The translations under genes were made by a program, and so were the position numbers. Below are positions 1-7,989 of a stretch of DNA of 51,648 nucleotides, one piece after another; the stretch's first letter is position 1; each line of letters begins with the position of its first letter. Under the pieces are notes generated by a model. The model saw only the letters and a program-made list of their open reading frames with translations, made no database searches and was not told the DNA's origin. The stretch spans positions 1-51,648 of the forward strand of contig JAZQYH010000090.1 in assembly GCA_045633415.1 (NCBI GenBank), written 5' to 3'. This DNA comes from RGIG3102 sp045633415. GTDB lineage: Bacteria; Bacillota; Clostridia; Oscillospirales; Ruminococcaceae.

Positions 1-1095
1 TTTCAGCAGCCAGCGGCCTGTGTAATCTTTGTAGAACAGGTCTGTGTTGTAGAACTTGTCGATAATTTTCCAGAATTCTGTTTCTGTGTAACCGCAGAAG
101 TTGCAGAAATCACGTACAGACAGAACATCAAGGTTGCCGTCGCGTTCTTTGATGATTGGAATAGCTTCTTCTCTTGTCATCATGCCGTAGCGGATGTAAC
201 GTGCTGTGTAGTCTGTAGCAGCTGCATGACCGAATTTTGGATATTTCAGCCAAGAGTGTACAAGATATGCACGGCTGTCAATCTGGTCAAAGTTTTCAGC
301 GTGGTGGCTTCTGTCCCATTCATGTGTCAGGTCATGGAAACCACGGGATTTAGCCAGCATATAGTTTTTATAGCTGTTCCATGGCAGGAAATAAGACATA
401 TACATTGGGTCCAGTCTTGCCAGGTCTTCTGGAGATGGAGCTTTTGTCATAGCCAGTGCTGCAGGGTCAATGCCCAGTGCCAGCAGTTCGTCTTCGTCCA
501 TACCGGATGCAACGCCGTTTTCAATCTGGCCACGTGCAGAGTATGTTTCTTCGTCGGAGTTACCGCCGTATTCAAAGCTTACGTTTTCACCGTAAACTAG
601 CAGCATTGTGTTGAATTTCAGTGCCATGTGCAGTGGGAATGTATAGATGTGTCTGTCAAGGTACCATGTTGGTTTACCATAGTTTTCAAACATATATCTC
701 ATCAGAATTTTCTGTGTTCTGATATCTGGTTTACAGCTGATAATTGGGCAACCAAATTCTTCGCTGATATTTTTCAGGTTGTGTTTGCCTGCTTCTGTCA
801 TAGGGAAGTTGTCCTCTACGCTGAACAGGATAGGAGTCATTTTCATAACTTCCTTCATAATGTATACCTGGAAATGGCTGTCTTTACCGCCAGAAACAGC
901 GATAGCACAGTCGTACTGGCCAGGGCCGTTGCAACCACGGTATTTGTCGCACAGTGCTTCAAATTCTTTCCAGCGAGCGTCCCAGTCTACATTTTTTCTG
1001 CCTTCATAATGAGTACATGCGCTACATACGCCTTCTTCGTTGAAAGTGATACCAGGGCGTGTGTCAGGCATTGTACATTTCTTACAATATTTCAT
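1..1095 (-). CDS. N-acetyl sugar amidotransferase (WbpG/PtmG-like), 3' end cut by window
   Basis: The first 365 residues are visible and the stop lies outside the window. The protein starts MKYCKKCTMPDTRPG and has a Cys4-Cys7 pair and a Cys24-Cys27 pair that look like a zinc knuckle. A PP-loop ATP-pyrophosphatase motif SGGKDS sits at residues 68-73, and a late CNFCGY cysteine pair is present. This layout is that of the N-acetyl sugar amidotransferase family, which uses ammonia from a HisH/HisF-like partner to make amidino or acetamidino sugars for surface polysaccharides or flagellin glycans. The start is set by AAGGAGTG just upstream of the ATG at 1095. Partner genes would lie beyond the left edge. 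The family call is firm; the sugar made cannot be told. Confidence 0.85.
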   Translation of the reverse strand, partial: MKYCKKCTMPDTRPGITFNEEGVCSACTHYEGRKNVDWDARWKEFEALCDKYRGCNGPGQYDCAIAVSGGKDSHFQVYIMKEVMKMTPILFSVEDNFPMTEAGKHNLKNISEEFGCPIISCKPDIRTQKILMRYMFENYGKPTWYLDRHIYTFPLHMALKFNTMLLVYGENVSFEYGGNSDEETYSARGQIENGVASGMDEDELLALGIDPAALAMTKAPSPEDLARLDPMYMSYFLPWNSYKNYMLAKSRGFHDLTHEWDRSHHAENFDQIDSRAYLVHSWLKYPKFGHAAATDYTARYIRYGMMTREEAIPIIKERDGNLDVLSVRDFCNFCGYTETEFWKIIDKFYNTDLFYKDYTGRWLLK

Positions 1096-1204
1096 AAAGT
1101 CACTCCTTGAACTTTTAAATTACAAATAAAGTAAACACTTCGCGTCTACTTTACTATTATATCATATAATTTGCAAGCCTGTATACAAAATATTTACAAA
1201 ATGG

Positions 1205-1210
1205 TAGAAT
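1205..1210 (+). promoter_or_regulatory. weak -10 candidate for the DUF1294 gene
   Basis: TAGAAT lies 24 bases before the DUF1294 start codon. The hexamer TATACA (1182-1187) is 17 bases upstream and is a poor -35. The rest of 1096-1234 is AT-rich, contains the divergent promoter region of the amidotransferase gene, and shows nothing else. Confidence 0.3.
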
Positions 1211-1234
1211 ATTGGTAACAAAAGGGGCGTTTTT

Positions 1235-1504
1235 ATGAATTATTTTTTTATTTTTATTTTGATTATGAATATTATTACCTTTTTGGCTTTCGGTATAGAT
1301 AAACTAAAGGCTAAAAAAGGTGCGTGGCGCATCAGCGAATCCACACTTTTATTGCTGTCTTTATGTTTTGGCAGTGTAGGTCAGCTGGCTGGCATGAAGG
1401 TTTTTCACCATAAAACACAGAAATGGTATTTCTGGGCAGTGGGAATTATTTCCATTTGTCTGCACATAGGACTGATATATGTATTTTTAGCCAAAATCTG
1501 GTAA
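1235..1504 (+). CDS. DUF1294 family small membrane protein
   Basis: This 89-residue protein has three hydrophobic stretches, at about residues 3-20, 37-54 and 67-87. Between them lie the family hallmarks FGIDKLKAKKGAWRISE (about 19-35) and the G-x-K-VFHHKTQKWYF stretch (about 53-66). Those motifs identify DUF1294, a family of unknown function sometimes found fused to a cold-shock domain; no such domain is present here. AAAGGGGCG upstream can act as ribosome binding site. It appears monocistronic, since the next gene has its own promoter 17 bases after the stop. Confidence 0.8.
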   Translation: MNYFFIFILIMNIITFLAFGIDKLKAKKGAWRISESTLLLLSLCFGSVGQLAGMKVFHHKTQKWYFWAVGIISICLHIGLIYVFLAKIW

Positions 1505-1521
1505 AAATGGACCAGTTTTCT

Positions 1522-1550
1522 TTGACACATTGTGCAAAATTGTATATACT
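1522..1550 (+). promoter_or_regulatory. sigma-A promoter for the DUF853 gene
   Basis: TTGACA (1522-1527) and TATACT (1545-1550) are separated by 17 bases, 41 bases before the ATG. Confidence 0.8.
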
Positions 1551-1590
1551 TAAAAATAGAATAATACGTTTATAGACGGAGGAATACATA

Positions 1591-3309
1591 ATGTATAAAG
1601 ACGGTAAACTTTTAATAGCAAAAGGTGAAAAAGAACTGTATCTTCTGCCAAAAATGGCAAACCGCCATGGTCTTATTGCGGGTGCTACAGGCACAGGTAA
1701 GACAACTACTCTTAAAGTAATGGCTGAAAGCTTTGCAGCAGCTGGCGTACCAGTTTTCCTTGCTGATATCAAAGGCGACCTTGCAGGCACAGCAAAAATG
1801 GGCGGCGGCAAAGAATGGGTTGAAAACAGCATTCAGACACTGGGTCTTGATGGTTTTGACTATGTACAGTTCCCAACAAGATTCTGGGATGTATTCGGCG
1901 TTAAAGGCCACCCAGTAAGAACAACTATGACAGAAATCGGTCCAATGCTTCTGGCAAGAATTCTGGGCCTTAACGACACACAGGAAGGTATCCTGAACAT
2001 CACATTCAGAGTAGCAGACGAAAACAACCTTCTGCTTCTGGATATCAAAGACCTGCGTTCAATGCTGCAGTATGTAAGCGAAAATGCAAAAGAGCTGTCC
2101 CAGTACTATGGTAACATTACAAAACAGTCTGTTTCTGCTATTCTGCGCAGTCTGCTTACACTGGAAGATGCTGGCGGCGACCAGTTCTTTGGTGAACCAG
2201 CAATGGATGTTAAAGACTGGATGCAGGTAAGCTATGACGGCAAAGGCTTTATCAATATTCTCCACTGTGAACAGCTGTTCCAGTCACCAGTGCTTTACTC
2301 CACATTTATGCTGTGGCTGCTGAGTGAGTTGTATGAAACACTGCCAGAAGTAGGCGACCTTGAAAAACCAAAAATGGTGTTCTTCTTTGACGAAGCACAT
2401 CTGCTGTTTGATGACGCTCCAAAAGCTCTTCTGCAGAAAATCGAACAGGTTGTTCGCCTTATCCGTTCCAAAGGTGTTGGTGTTTACTTTATTACACAGA
2501 GCCCAACAGATATTCCAGACTCTGTTCTGGGCCAGCTGGGTAACCGTGTTCAGCACGCACTGCGCGCATACACACCAGCAGAAATCAAAAAAGTTAAAGC
2601 AGCGGCTGAAACTTTCCGTGTAAACCCTGCATTTGACACAGTTGATGTTATTACTAACCTGCCAACAGGTCATGCACTTATTTCCTTCCTTGATGAAAGC
2701 GGTGCACCAACTATCGTAGAAAAAGCACAGGTACTGCCACCACAGAGTAACACAGGCACACTCAATGACGATGAAAGAGCATCATTTATGGCTAACAGCG
2801 GCATGGGCGGCAAATATGATGTGGAAGTAGACAGAGAATCTGCTTACGAAATTCTGATGCAGGTTGCTGTTGAAGCTGAAGCTGCACAGGAAGAAAAGGC
2901 AAGATTGGCAGAAGAAGCTAAAGAAGCTGAAAAAGCTGCAAAAGAAGCTGAAAAAGCTGCTGAAAAAGCCGCTAAAGAAGCTGCTAAAGAAGAAGCTGCA
3001 AGAATTAAGGCTGAAGAAAAAGCTGAAGCAGCAAAACTGAAAGCACTGCAGAAGGAAGAAGAAGCCAAACGCAAAGCTGAAGAAAAAGCAGCTAAAGAAA
3101 AACAGAAGAAGATTGAACAGCTGGCAACAAGTGCCGCAAAGAGCATGACAACCAGCATCGTAAACAATACTCTGAAACGTAAAGCAGGCAAAGATGCATC
3201 TGTTGCAGAAAAAGCACTGACATCTGCATATAACAGCGTTATCGGCAATGTAGGCAGACAGACAACAGCAAATGTTGTACGTGGTATTTTGGGCACACTG
3301 CTGAAATAA
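1591..3309 (+). CDS. HerA-like ATPase, DUF853 family (YjgR-like)
   Basis: The 572-residue protein has a Walker A motif GATGTGKT at residues 31-38, a Walker B FFFDEAHLL at 264-272 and a sensor-like ITQSPTDIP at 301-309. This is the layout of the DUF853 branch of the HerA/FtsK superfamily of hexameric DNA-translocating ATPases. Residues from about 425 to 515 are a nearly pure Ala/Lys/Glu stretch, predicted as a long charged helix or coiled coil, before a more normal C-terminal segment. The start follows GGAGG at 1579-1583. No NurA nuclease partner is adjacent, so a HerA-NurA end-resection role is not supported here. The biological role of DUF853 proteins is not established. Confidence 0.87.
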   Translation: MYKDGKLLIAKGEKELYLLPKMANRHGLIAGATGTGKTTTLKVMAESFAAAGVPVFLADIKGDLAGTAKMGGGKEWVENSIQTLGLDGFDYVQFPTRFWDVFGVKGHPVRTTMTEIGPMLLARILGLNDTQEGILNITFRVADENNLLLLDIKDLRSMLQYVSENAKELSQYYGNITKQSVSAILRSLLTLEDAGGDQFFGEPAMDVKDWMQVSYDGKGFINILHCEQLFQSPVLYSTFMLWLLSELYETLPEVGDLEKPKMVFFFDEAHLLFDDAPKALLQKIEQVVRLIRSKGVGVYFITQSPTDIPDSVLGQLGNRVQHALRAYTPAEIKKVKAAAETFRVNPAFDTVDVITNLPTGHALISFLDESGAPTIVEKAQVLPPQSNTGTLNDDERASFMANSGMGGKYDVEVDRESAYEILMQVAVEAEAAQEEKARLAEEAKEAEKAAKEAEKAAEKAAKEAAKEEAARIKAEEKAEAAKLKALQKEEEAKRKAEEKAAKEKQKKIEQLATSAAKSMTTSIVNNTLKRKAGKDASVAEKALTSAYNSVIGNVGRQTTANVVRGILGTLLK

Positions 3310-3329
3310 ATTACATATCTGATAATTTA

Positions 3330-3362
3330 AAAGGCACAGCATTTGCTGTGCCTTTGTTTTTT
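3330..3362 (+). terminator. intrinsic terminator after the DUF853 gene
   Basis: An 11-bp perfect stem (AAAGGCACAGC / GCTGTGCCTTT) with a four-base loop is followed by a T-tract at 3357-3362. It lies between convergent genes. Confidence 0.9.
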
Positions 3363-3374
3363 ATAATCTTTTGT

Positions 3375-4184
3375 TTATTTTCGCATCTCTTTTTTCACAG
3401 CCAGAATGTAGTTTACATTTTCTGTGCTAGTAAGGTTTGTCATATTCAATGCATTGTAATTTTCAAAATACTGCTTTTGCATATCACTGCTTGTAATATG
3501 CTCATAAATAAGAAAGCCCCGGCTGGATAATAGCTTCTCCATTTCAGCATAGCTGTAGCCGCTGTTGTGGCTGATTTTTGATATTTCTTTTATAAATGAC
3601 GGGCCTCTGGCTGAAACATCACTGAAAAAATCCTCATCACCATAGCTGAGCACCACACTGCTGCCGGCAGAAAGCATACTGCCAAGGGTGCCCATAAGAT
3701 TTTCAAAATCCTGTTTATCTGTGAAAATCGGCAATGCACCCAGTACTGCAAAAGCTGTGGAGGATTTATCAAAATCATAGAGTTTGTTAAGTTCGGTTAT
3801 TATACCAGTGCAGTCTGGCTTATTTATATCATAAATTTTGAGACTTTTATGGTCATAAAGCTGTGTACACAACCCCTGGTTTATAAGTAACAGCTGTTTT
3901 GTGCCAAGACGGGTGGCGTTTTTCAAAGTGTTTTCACAGAAAACCTGATTTGCCACAGGCAACGGACAGATAAAATTATTCATAAACAGATTTATGGCGT
4001 ATTTTCCGTCCAGCTGTGGATAGAAATATCTGGAAAGATTTTCTGCGTTGGCTTTCAGTTTGTTATATTCTTTTTCTCCAAAAAGCTTATATATTCCCTT
4101 GGCTTCCACCAATGCCCAGGCGCTGTTTGCCCAGTGCCATACCAGTGCAAAAGACTGTAAAAAAAGCAGTTTTTCTGTTTCCAT
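3375..4184 (-). CDS. divergent leucine carboxyl methyltransferase (LCM)-like SAM methyltransferase
   Basis: This 269-residue protein matches the layout of the LCM/TIGR00027 class I methyltransferases: an N-terminal helical part, a strand-turn motif LLLINQGLCTQLYD near residue 98, and the acidic IYDINKPD that corresponds to the EVDLP strand. A later SVVLSYGDEDFF segment fits strand 4. The usual LGAGLDTR nucleotide loop reads INQGLCTQ, so the glycine, aspartate and arginine of motif I are changed. SAM binding may therefore be weak or altered. The ribosome binding site is AAGGGGTGA before the ATG at 4184. It is a single gene convergent with the DUF853 ATPase. The fold is likely; substrate and activity are unknown. 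Confidence 0.65.
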   Translation of the reverse strand: METEKLLFLQSFALVWHWANSAWALVEAKGIYKLFGEKEYNKLKANAENLSRYFYPQLDGKYAINLFMNNFICPLPVANQVFCENTLKNATRLGTKQLLLINQGLCTQLYDHKSLKIYDINKPDCTGIITELNKLYDFDKSSTAFAVLGALPIFTDKQDFENLMGTLGSMLSAGSSVVLSYGDEDFFSDVSARGPSFIKEISKISHNSGYSYAEMEKLLSSRGFLIYEHITSSDMQKQYFENYNALNMTNLTSTENVNYILAVKKEMRK

Positions 4185-4221
4185 AAAATCACCCCTTATT
4201 TATTGAATACAACTAAATTAA

Positions 4222-4250
4222 AATATATGCAAGTCTTGATTTATTGTAAA
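4222..4250 (-). promoter_or_regulatory. promoter for the LCM-like gene
   Basis: On the minus strand TTTACA (4250-4245) and TATATT (4227-4222) are 17 bases apart, 38 bases before the start codon. Confidence 0.6.
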
Positions 4251-4314
4251 AAGCTGGTATACCACAAAAAAATAATTTGTCAACTGCTGCAATATGACAA
4301 AATTGTAATGAAAA

Positions 4315-4347
4315 TTAAGAGATTCTTAAGAATTTATAGTGTATAAT
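4315..4347 (+). promoter_or_regulatory. two-component operon promoter with a TTAAG direct repeat
   Basis: TTAAG occurs at 4315-4319 and again at 4326-4330, one helical turn (11 bp) apart. TATAAT follows at 4342-4347. The second repeat ends 11 bases before the -10, and no good -35 is present because the repeats occupy that position. This arrangement is the one seen at promoters activated by OmpR-family regulators such as CiaR (NTTAAG-N5-NTTAAG), so autoactivation by the adjacent regulator is inferred. Confidence 0.65.
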
Positions 4348-4389
4348 TAAAAGCATAAAAAGAGTTGAATTCAGACACAGGAGATAACT

Positions 4390-5082
4390 ATGTACAACAT
4401 ACTTATTTGCGATGATGAAAAAGATATAGTAAATGCTTTGAAAATATATCTGTCTGGTGATGAGTACACTACATTCACTGCCAGCAACGGCAAGGAAGCA
4501 CTGGAAGTTATAAATTCAAATGATATACACCTTGTACTTATGGATATTATGATGCCGCAGATGGACGGCATACAGGCGCTGTCTGCAATCAGACAGCAGT
4601 ACAATATACCTGTAATACTACTGTCTGCCAAAAGCGAAGACACAGACAAAATTCTGGGGCTGAATATGGGCGCAGATGACTATGTGACAAAGCCTTTCAA
4701 CCCTGTGGAATTACAGGCAAGGGTGAAAAGTCAGCTGCGCAGGTATACAAAACTGGGTGGCAAGGTGTTTGAAGAAAACAAAATTACCATTGGCGGTATC
4801 ACACTGGATGAAAACAGCAAGTCTGTTACCTGTGATGGCGATGCGGTATACCTCACTCCTACAGAGTTTGAAATATTGCGCCTGCTTATGCACACCCCTG
4901 GCAAAGTGTTTTCTCCTAAAGAAATCTACACAAAGGTGTGGAAAGATGCCCCTTACGGAGCTGAAAATACTGTGGTAGTACATATACGCCACCTGCGTGA
5001 AAAGCTGGAAATAAACCCTGCAGAGCCACGATATTTAAAGGTTGTGTGGGGCCACGGGTATAAAATGGAGAACGGTAAATGA
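4390..5082 (+). CDS. OmpR/PhoB-family response regulator
   Basis: The 230-residue protein has a receiver domain (residues 1-115) with the acidic pair D8/D9, phosphoacceptor D52 in LMDIMMPQMDG, Ser79 and Lys101 in TKPFNP. A C-terminal winged-helix DNA-binding domain (about 125-228) carries YLTPTEFEILRLLMHTPG and the recognition region TVVVHIRHLREKLE. It most resembles VanR/CssR-like regulators. It is co-transcribed with the kinase, whose start overlaps its stop by four bases. The direct repeat at its promoter suggests it controls its own operon. No target transporter or resistance gene is next to the pair. Confidence 0.92.
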   Translation: MYNILICDDEKDIVNALKIYLSGDEYTTFTASNGKEALEVINSNDIHLVLMDIMMPQMDGIQALSAIRQQYNIPVILLSAKSEDTDKILGLNMGADDYVTKPFNPVELQARVKSQLRRYTKLGGKVFEENKITIGGITLDENSKSVTCDGDAVYLTPTEFEILRLLMHTPGKVFSPKEIYTKVWKDAPYGAENTVVVHIRHLREKLEINPAEPRYLKVVWGHGYKMENGK

Positions 5083-6599
5083 AAAAAATAGTAGATAACG
5101 AAATAACCCGTGGTGTGCTGATAGCGTTGCTGGGTGTGGATATGTTTATCACAATATGTCTCGGTTCCTATATTTTTGAAAGATACAACATCGGGCATAT
5201 TGAGGTACACCCATTTATCACTGGTTTTCTTATAATTGTAGGAATGTCACTGTTTGCCACAATAATGCGCAGTGCAGGCCATTACAAAGGCAGAGAAACA
5301 ATAGAGCCAAACTTTTTTGACAAAGTACCGCTGGAAATTTACATCCTTGCAGACGGCGGCATAATATTTGGCTTCGGGGCGTTGCTGGGATATGCCATTC
5401 GCATGATTTATGGCTTTGAACTGATATTTTTCTTATTGGCTGGCATATATCTGGCGGCAATATTTATGTGCATGTCTGTTGCTGTAAGGTGCAAGACTAG
5501 AACACTGTTTACCAATACAGTCATCTATATTGTCTGCCGTTTTTTCAAAAATTCAGTTTTAAAAGCCAAGGATAGCATAGGGTACTATATTTCATCCTTG
5601 CCTTATATATGGCAGGCGGGAATTGTGATAGCTGCTGTGTTTCTTTGGGAAATGTGGTACTGGATGTATGGACGCTGGCGTTGGGACGGCAGTGTGGTTA
5701 TAGTGTGTGCAGTTGTCAAAGCTGTTATACTGCTATTTATCTGTGCCAGATATGCTGTTGCTTATCAGAAAATCCGCAAAGGCACTGAGAGAATTGCTGG
5801 TGGAGATATAGAGTTCAAGATAGAAACTTATAATATGCCAAAATCCATGGCACAGCAGGCTGAAAATCTTAACAGCATCAATATAGCTGTGGCGACAGCG
5901 GTGGAAAAACAGCTGAAAAGTGAAAAGCTGAAAACAGAGCTTATAACCAATGTTTCCCACGATATAAAGACACCGCTTACATCAATAATCAGCTATATAG
6001 ATTTGCTTAAAAAAGAAGAGCTGTCTTCACAGACAGCGGCTGAATATGTAGAGGTGCTGTCCCGTCAGTCTGACAGGCTGAAAAAACTGGTGGAAGACCT
6101 TGTGGAAGCATCAAAGGCGTCCACTGGCAATATACCTGTCACACTGGCTGAAATCAATCTTAATCTGCTTATACAGCAGACAGCAGGGGAATACAGTGAG
6201 AAAGCTGAAAAAGCAGACCTTGAGCTGGCGGTGTCCGTACCACGGCAAGATGTTTTTGTGCTGTCTGACGGCAGAATGCTGTGGAGAATTTTTGAAAACC
6301 TTTTAAACAATGCCTGCAAATATTCACAGCCCGGCACACGAGTGTACATAAATCTGGAAACAGCGGAAGATACAGCCTTTGTCACATTCAGAAATGTGTC
6401 CAGAACACAGCTGAATATTTCGCCAGATGAGCTTATGGAACGTTTTGTCCGTGGAGACTCTTCCCGTAATACCGAAGGCAGTGGCCTGGGGCTGAATATT
6501 GCCCAGAGTCTTACCGCGCTTCTTGCAGGGGAAATGACACTGCATATCGACGGCGATTTGTTCAAAGTGGTTGTTGCTTTCCCACAGTTAAAAATGTGA
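5079..6599 (+). CDS. sensor histidine kinase with multi-pass membrane sensor
   Basis: The 506-residue kinase has about five to six membrane segments in residues 12-225 (roughly 12-33, 46-64, 92-110, 113-135, 176-196 and 204-228) and no sizeable extracellular domain. This suggests an intramembrane or membrane-stress signal. A short HAMP-like linker (about 229-250) leads to the HisKA H-box NVSHDIKTPL with phosphoacceptor His294. The ATPase domain shows an N-box ENLLNNACKYS (406-416) and the G-box GSGLGL (467-472). The ATG overlaps the regulator stop, so translation is coupled. The signal is unknown. Confidence 0.92.
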   Translation: MKKIVDNEITRGVLIALLGVDMFITICLGSYIFERYNIGHIEVHPFITGFLIIVGMSLFATIMRSAGHYKGRETIEPNFFDKVPLEIYILADGGIIFGFGALLGYAIRMIYGFELIFFLLAGIYLAAIFMCMSVAVRCKTRTLFTNTVIYIVCRFFKNSVLKAKDSIGYYISSLPYIWQAGIVIAAVFLWEMWYWMYGRWRWDGSVVIVCAVVKAVILLFICARYAVAYQKIRKGTERIAGGDIEFKIETYNMPKSMAQQAENLNSINIAVATAVEKQLKSEKLKTELITNVSHDIKTPLTSIISYIDLLKKEELSSQTAAEYVEVLSRQSDRLKKLVEDLVEASKASTGNIPVTLAEINLNLLIQQTAGEYSEKAEKADLELAVSVPRQDVFVLSDGRMLWRIFENLLNNACKYSQPGTRVYINLETAEDTAFVTFRNVSRTQLNISPDELMERFVRGDSSRNTEGSGLGLNIAQSLTALLAGEMTLHIDGDLFKVVVAFPQLKM

Positions 6600-6607
6600 T
6601 AAATAAA

Positions 6608-6646
6608 AAATGTCATTCCTTGCATTGCTTGGAATGACATTTATTT
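6608..6646. terminator. bidirectional terminator between the kinase and YibE/F genes
   Basis: A 12-bp perfect stem (AAATGTCATTCC / GGAATGACATTT) is flanked by A-rich and T-rich sequence on the two sides. It serves both convergent genes. Confidence 0.85.
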
Positions 6647-6657
6647 TGTTTAACTGT

Positions 6658-7812
6658 TTATTTTTCGTCGCTCCGGTAGAGAATACCACATACCATACTT
6701 GTCAGTGGTATTGTCAGCAGGATACCCAGACTGCCTGCAACAGCCTGTAATAATTCAACCAGAATCATTTCACTGTTGAAAAGAAGCAGCGGTGTAGAGC
6801 TGTTATATGCCGCCAGAAGCAGTGTAACTGAAAGTGAAGAGCCGATGTATGCCAGTATCAGTGTGTTTGCCATTGTACCCATAATGTCACGGCCAACTAC
6901 CATACCACTTTTTGTAATCTGTGCCGCTGTCATATTGCCCACCTGTTCTTTCATTTCAGCTAGGGAAGAAGACAGAGACATGGAAACGTCCATAATAGCG
7001 CCAACAGCACCCAGAATAATTGCCGCAAAGATAATTGCACGCAGGTCAATAGGGTTTTCGTTGTTTAAAAACAGCAGATACATAGAGTCTTCGGTTGTAA
7101 GACCTGTCAGCTGGCAGATGTTGTTTGCCAGCACTGTGATTATACCAGCCATCAGCACACCACTGGAACAGCCTATCATAGCCGCCATACTCTTTTTGGA
7201 AAAACCGCTGATAATCAGCAGTGTCATAAGTATGATGTAAATGCAGGTGGAAATTGACCAGGAGTAGATATTGCCGCCGTTGAGAACAGCAGGAATAAAT
7301 ACATAGAAAATGCTCAATACAGTAAATACCAGGGATACCAGTGTGTTAAGACCGTTTTTCTTGCCTAAAAACAGCAGCAATCCAAAGAAAGCTATCCACA
7401 GAATGATAATAAAATCTATTCGGTGGTACACAGCAAACATATATCTTATATCCTCCGCCGCCCCATTCTGATTTTTGTATATAACTATTTTGTCACCAGG
7501 TTCCACTGTTTTCTGGCGTATTGCGTACATGCTGTCTATCTGCTGGATAGCCCTTACGATTTCACCTTTGCGATAGCCGGACTGTATCTGGGCTTCAAAC
7601 AGTATGATGTCGTCCTCAGTTTCATATCCGTCAAAAACCACATCAGCATAGTTTTCGTCCAGTACATTTGTGACCTTTACAGTTATAGGTGTGCCTATAT
7701 CCTGATTCAGTGAATAATCAATCTTGTTTGCATTGGCGGCTTTATTGCCGAAAAATATATACAATGCAGAAAAAATGATTGTCAGTATATATATAAGTCT
7801 TTCCTTTTTCAT
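6658..7812 (-). CDS. YibE/F family membrane protein
   Basis: The 384-residue protein has an N-terminal membrane anchor (about 7-22). A soluble region of roughly 100 residues follows (about 30-130), with VKVTNVLDENYADVVFDG and GEIVRA-like beta structure. A C-terminal block of seven or so membrane helices runs from residue 133. The segment with ILGAVGAIMDVSMSLSSSLAEMK is a hallmark of the YibE/F family. These are polytopic proteins of unknown function, with a transport role often supposed. GAGAGG lies just upstream of the ATG. It is monocistronic. Confidence 0.85.
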   Translation of the reverse strand: MKKERLIYILTIIFSALYIFFGNKAANANKIDYSLNQDIGTPITVKVTNVLDENYADVVFDGYETEDDIILFEAQIQSGYRKGEIVRAIQQIDSMYAIRQKTVEPGDKIVIYKNQNGAAEDIRYMFAVYHRIDFIIILWIAFFGLLLFLGKKNGLNTLVSLVFTVLSIFYVFIPAVLNGGNIYSWSISTCIYIILMTLLIISGFSKKSMAAMIGCSSGVLMAGIITVLANNICQLTGLTTEDSMYLLFLNNENPIDLRAIIFAAIILGAVGAIMDVSMSLSSSLAEMKEQVGNMTAAQITKSGMVVGRDIMGTMANTLILAYIGSSLSVTLLLAAYNSSTPLLLFNSEMILVELLQAVAGSLGILLTIPLTSMVCGILYRSDEK

Positions 7813-7918
7813 TAAAACCTCTCAAAATTCATTTATAAGGTATATTCTATCATATTTTTTTCTGCTTGTGTGAATTGAAGATGAAATTTTTACATTTTTA
7901 TATAAAACTTATAGTTTG

Positions 7919-7947
7919 TTGACAAAAAAATAGCTGTATTATATTAT
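7919..7947 (+). promoter_or_regulatory. sigma-A promoter for the M18 aminopeptidase
   Basis: TTGACA (7919-7924) and TATTAT (7942-7947) are 17 bases apart, followed by a roughly 35-base leader. Confidence 0.85.
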
Positions 7948-7989
7948 TAAATAAATTGAAAAACAAATATTTCCCATAGGAGTATTATT

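Noticed and set aside
628..1110. Plus-strand open frame opposite the N-acetyl sugar amidotransferase
   Set aside because: The minus strand encodes a clear PP-loop protein with conserved motifs and a ribosome binding site; the plus frame is cysteine- and phenylalanine-rich antisense noise.
2782..3342. Minus-strand open frame rich in Phe, Ser and Cys opposite the DUF853 tail
   Set aside because: It is the antisense of the Ala/Lys/Glu repeat of the ATPase; low complexity explains the long frame.
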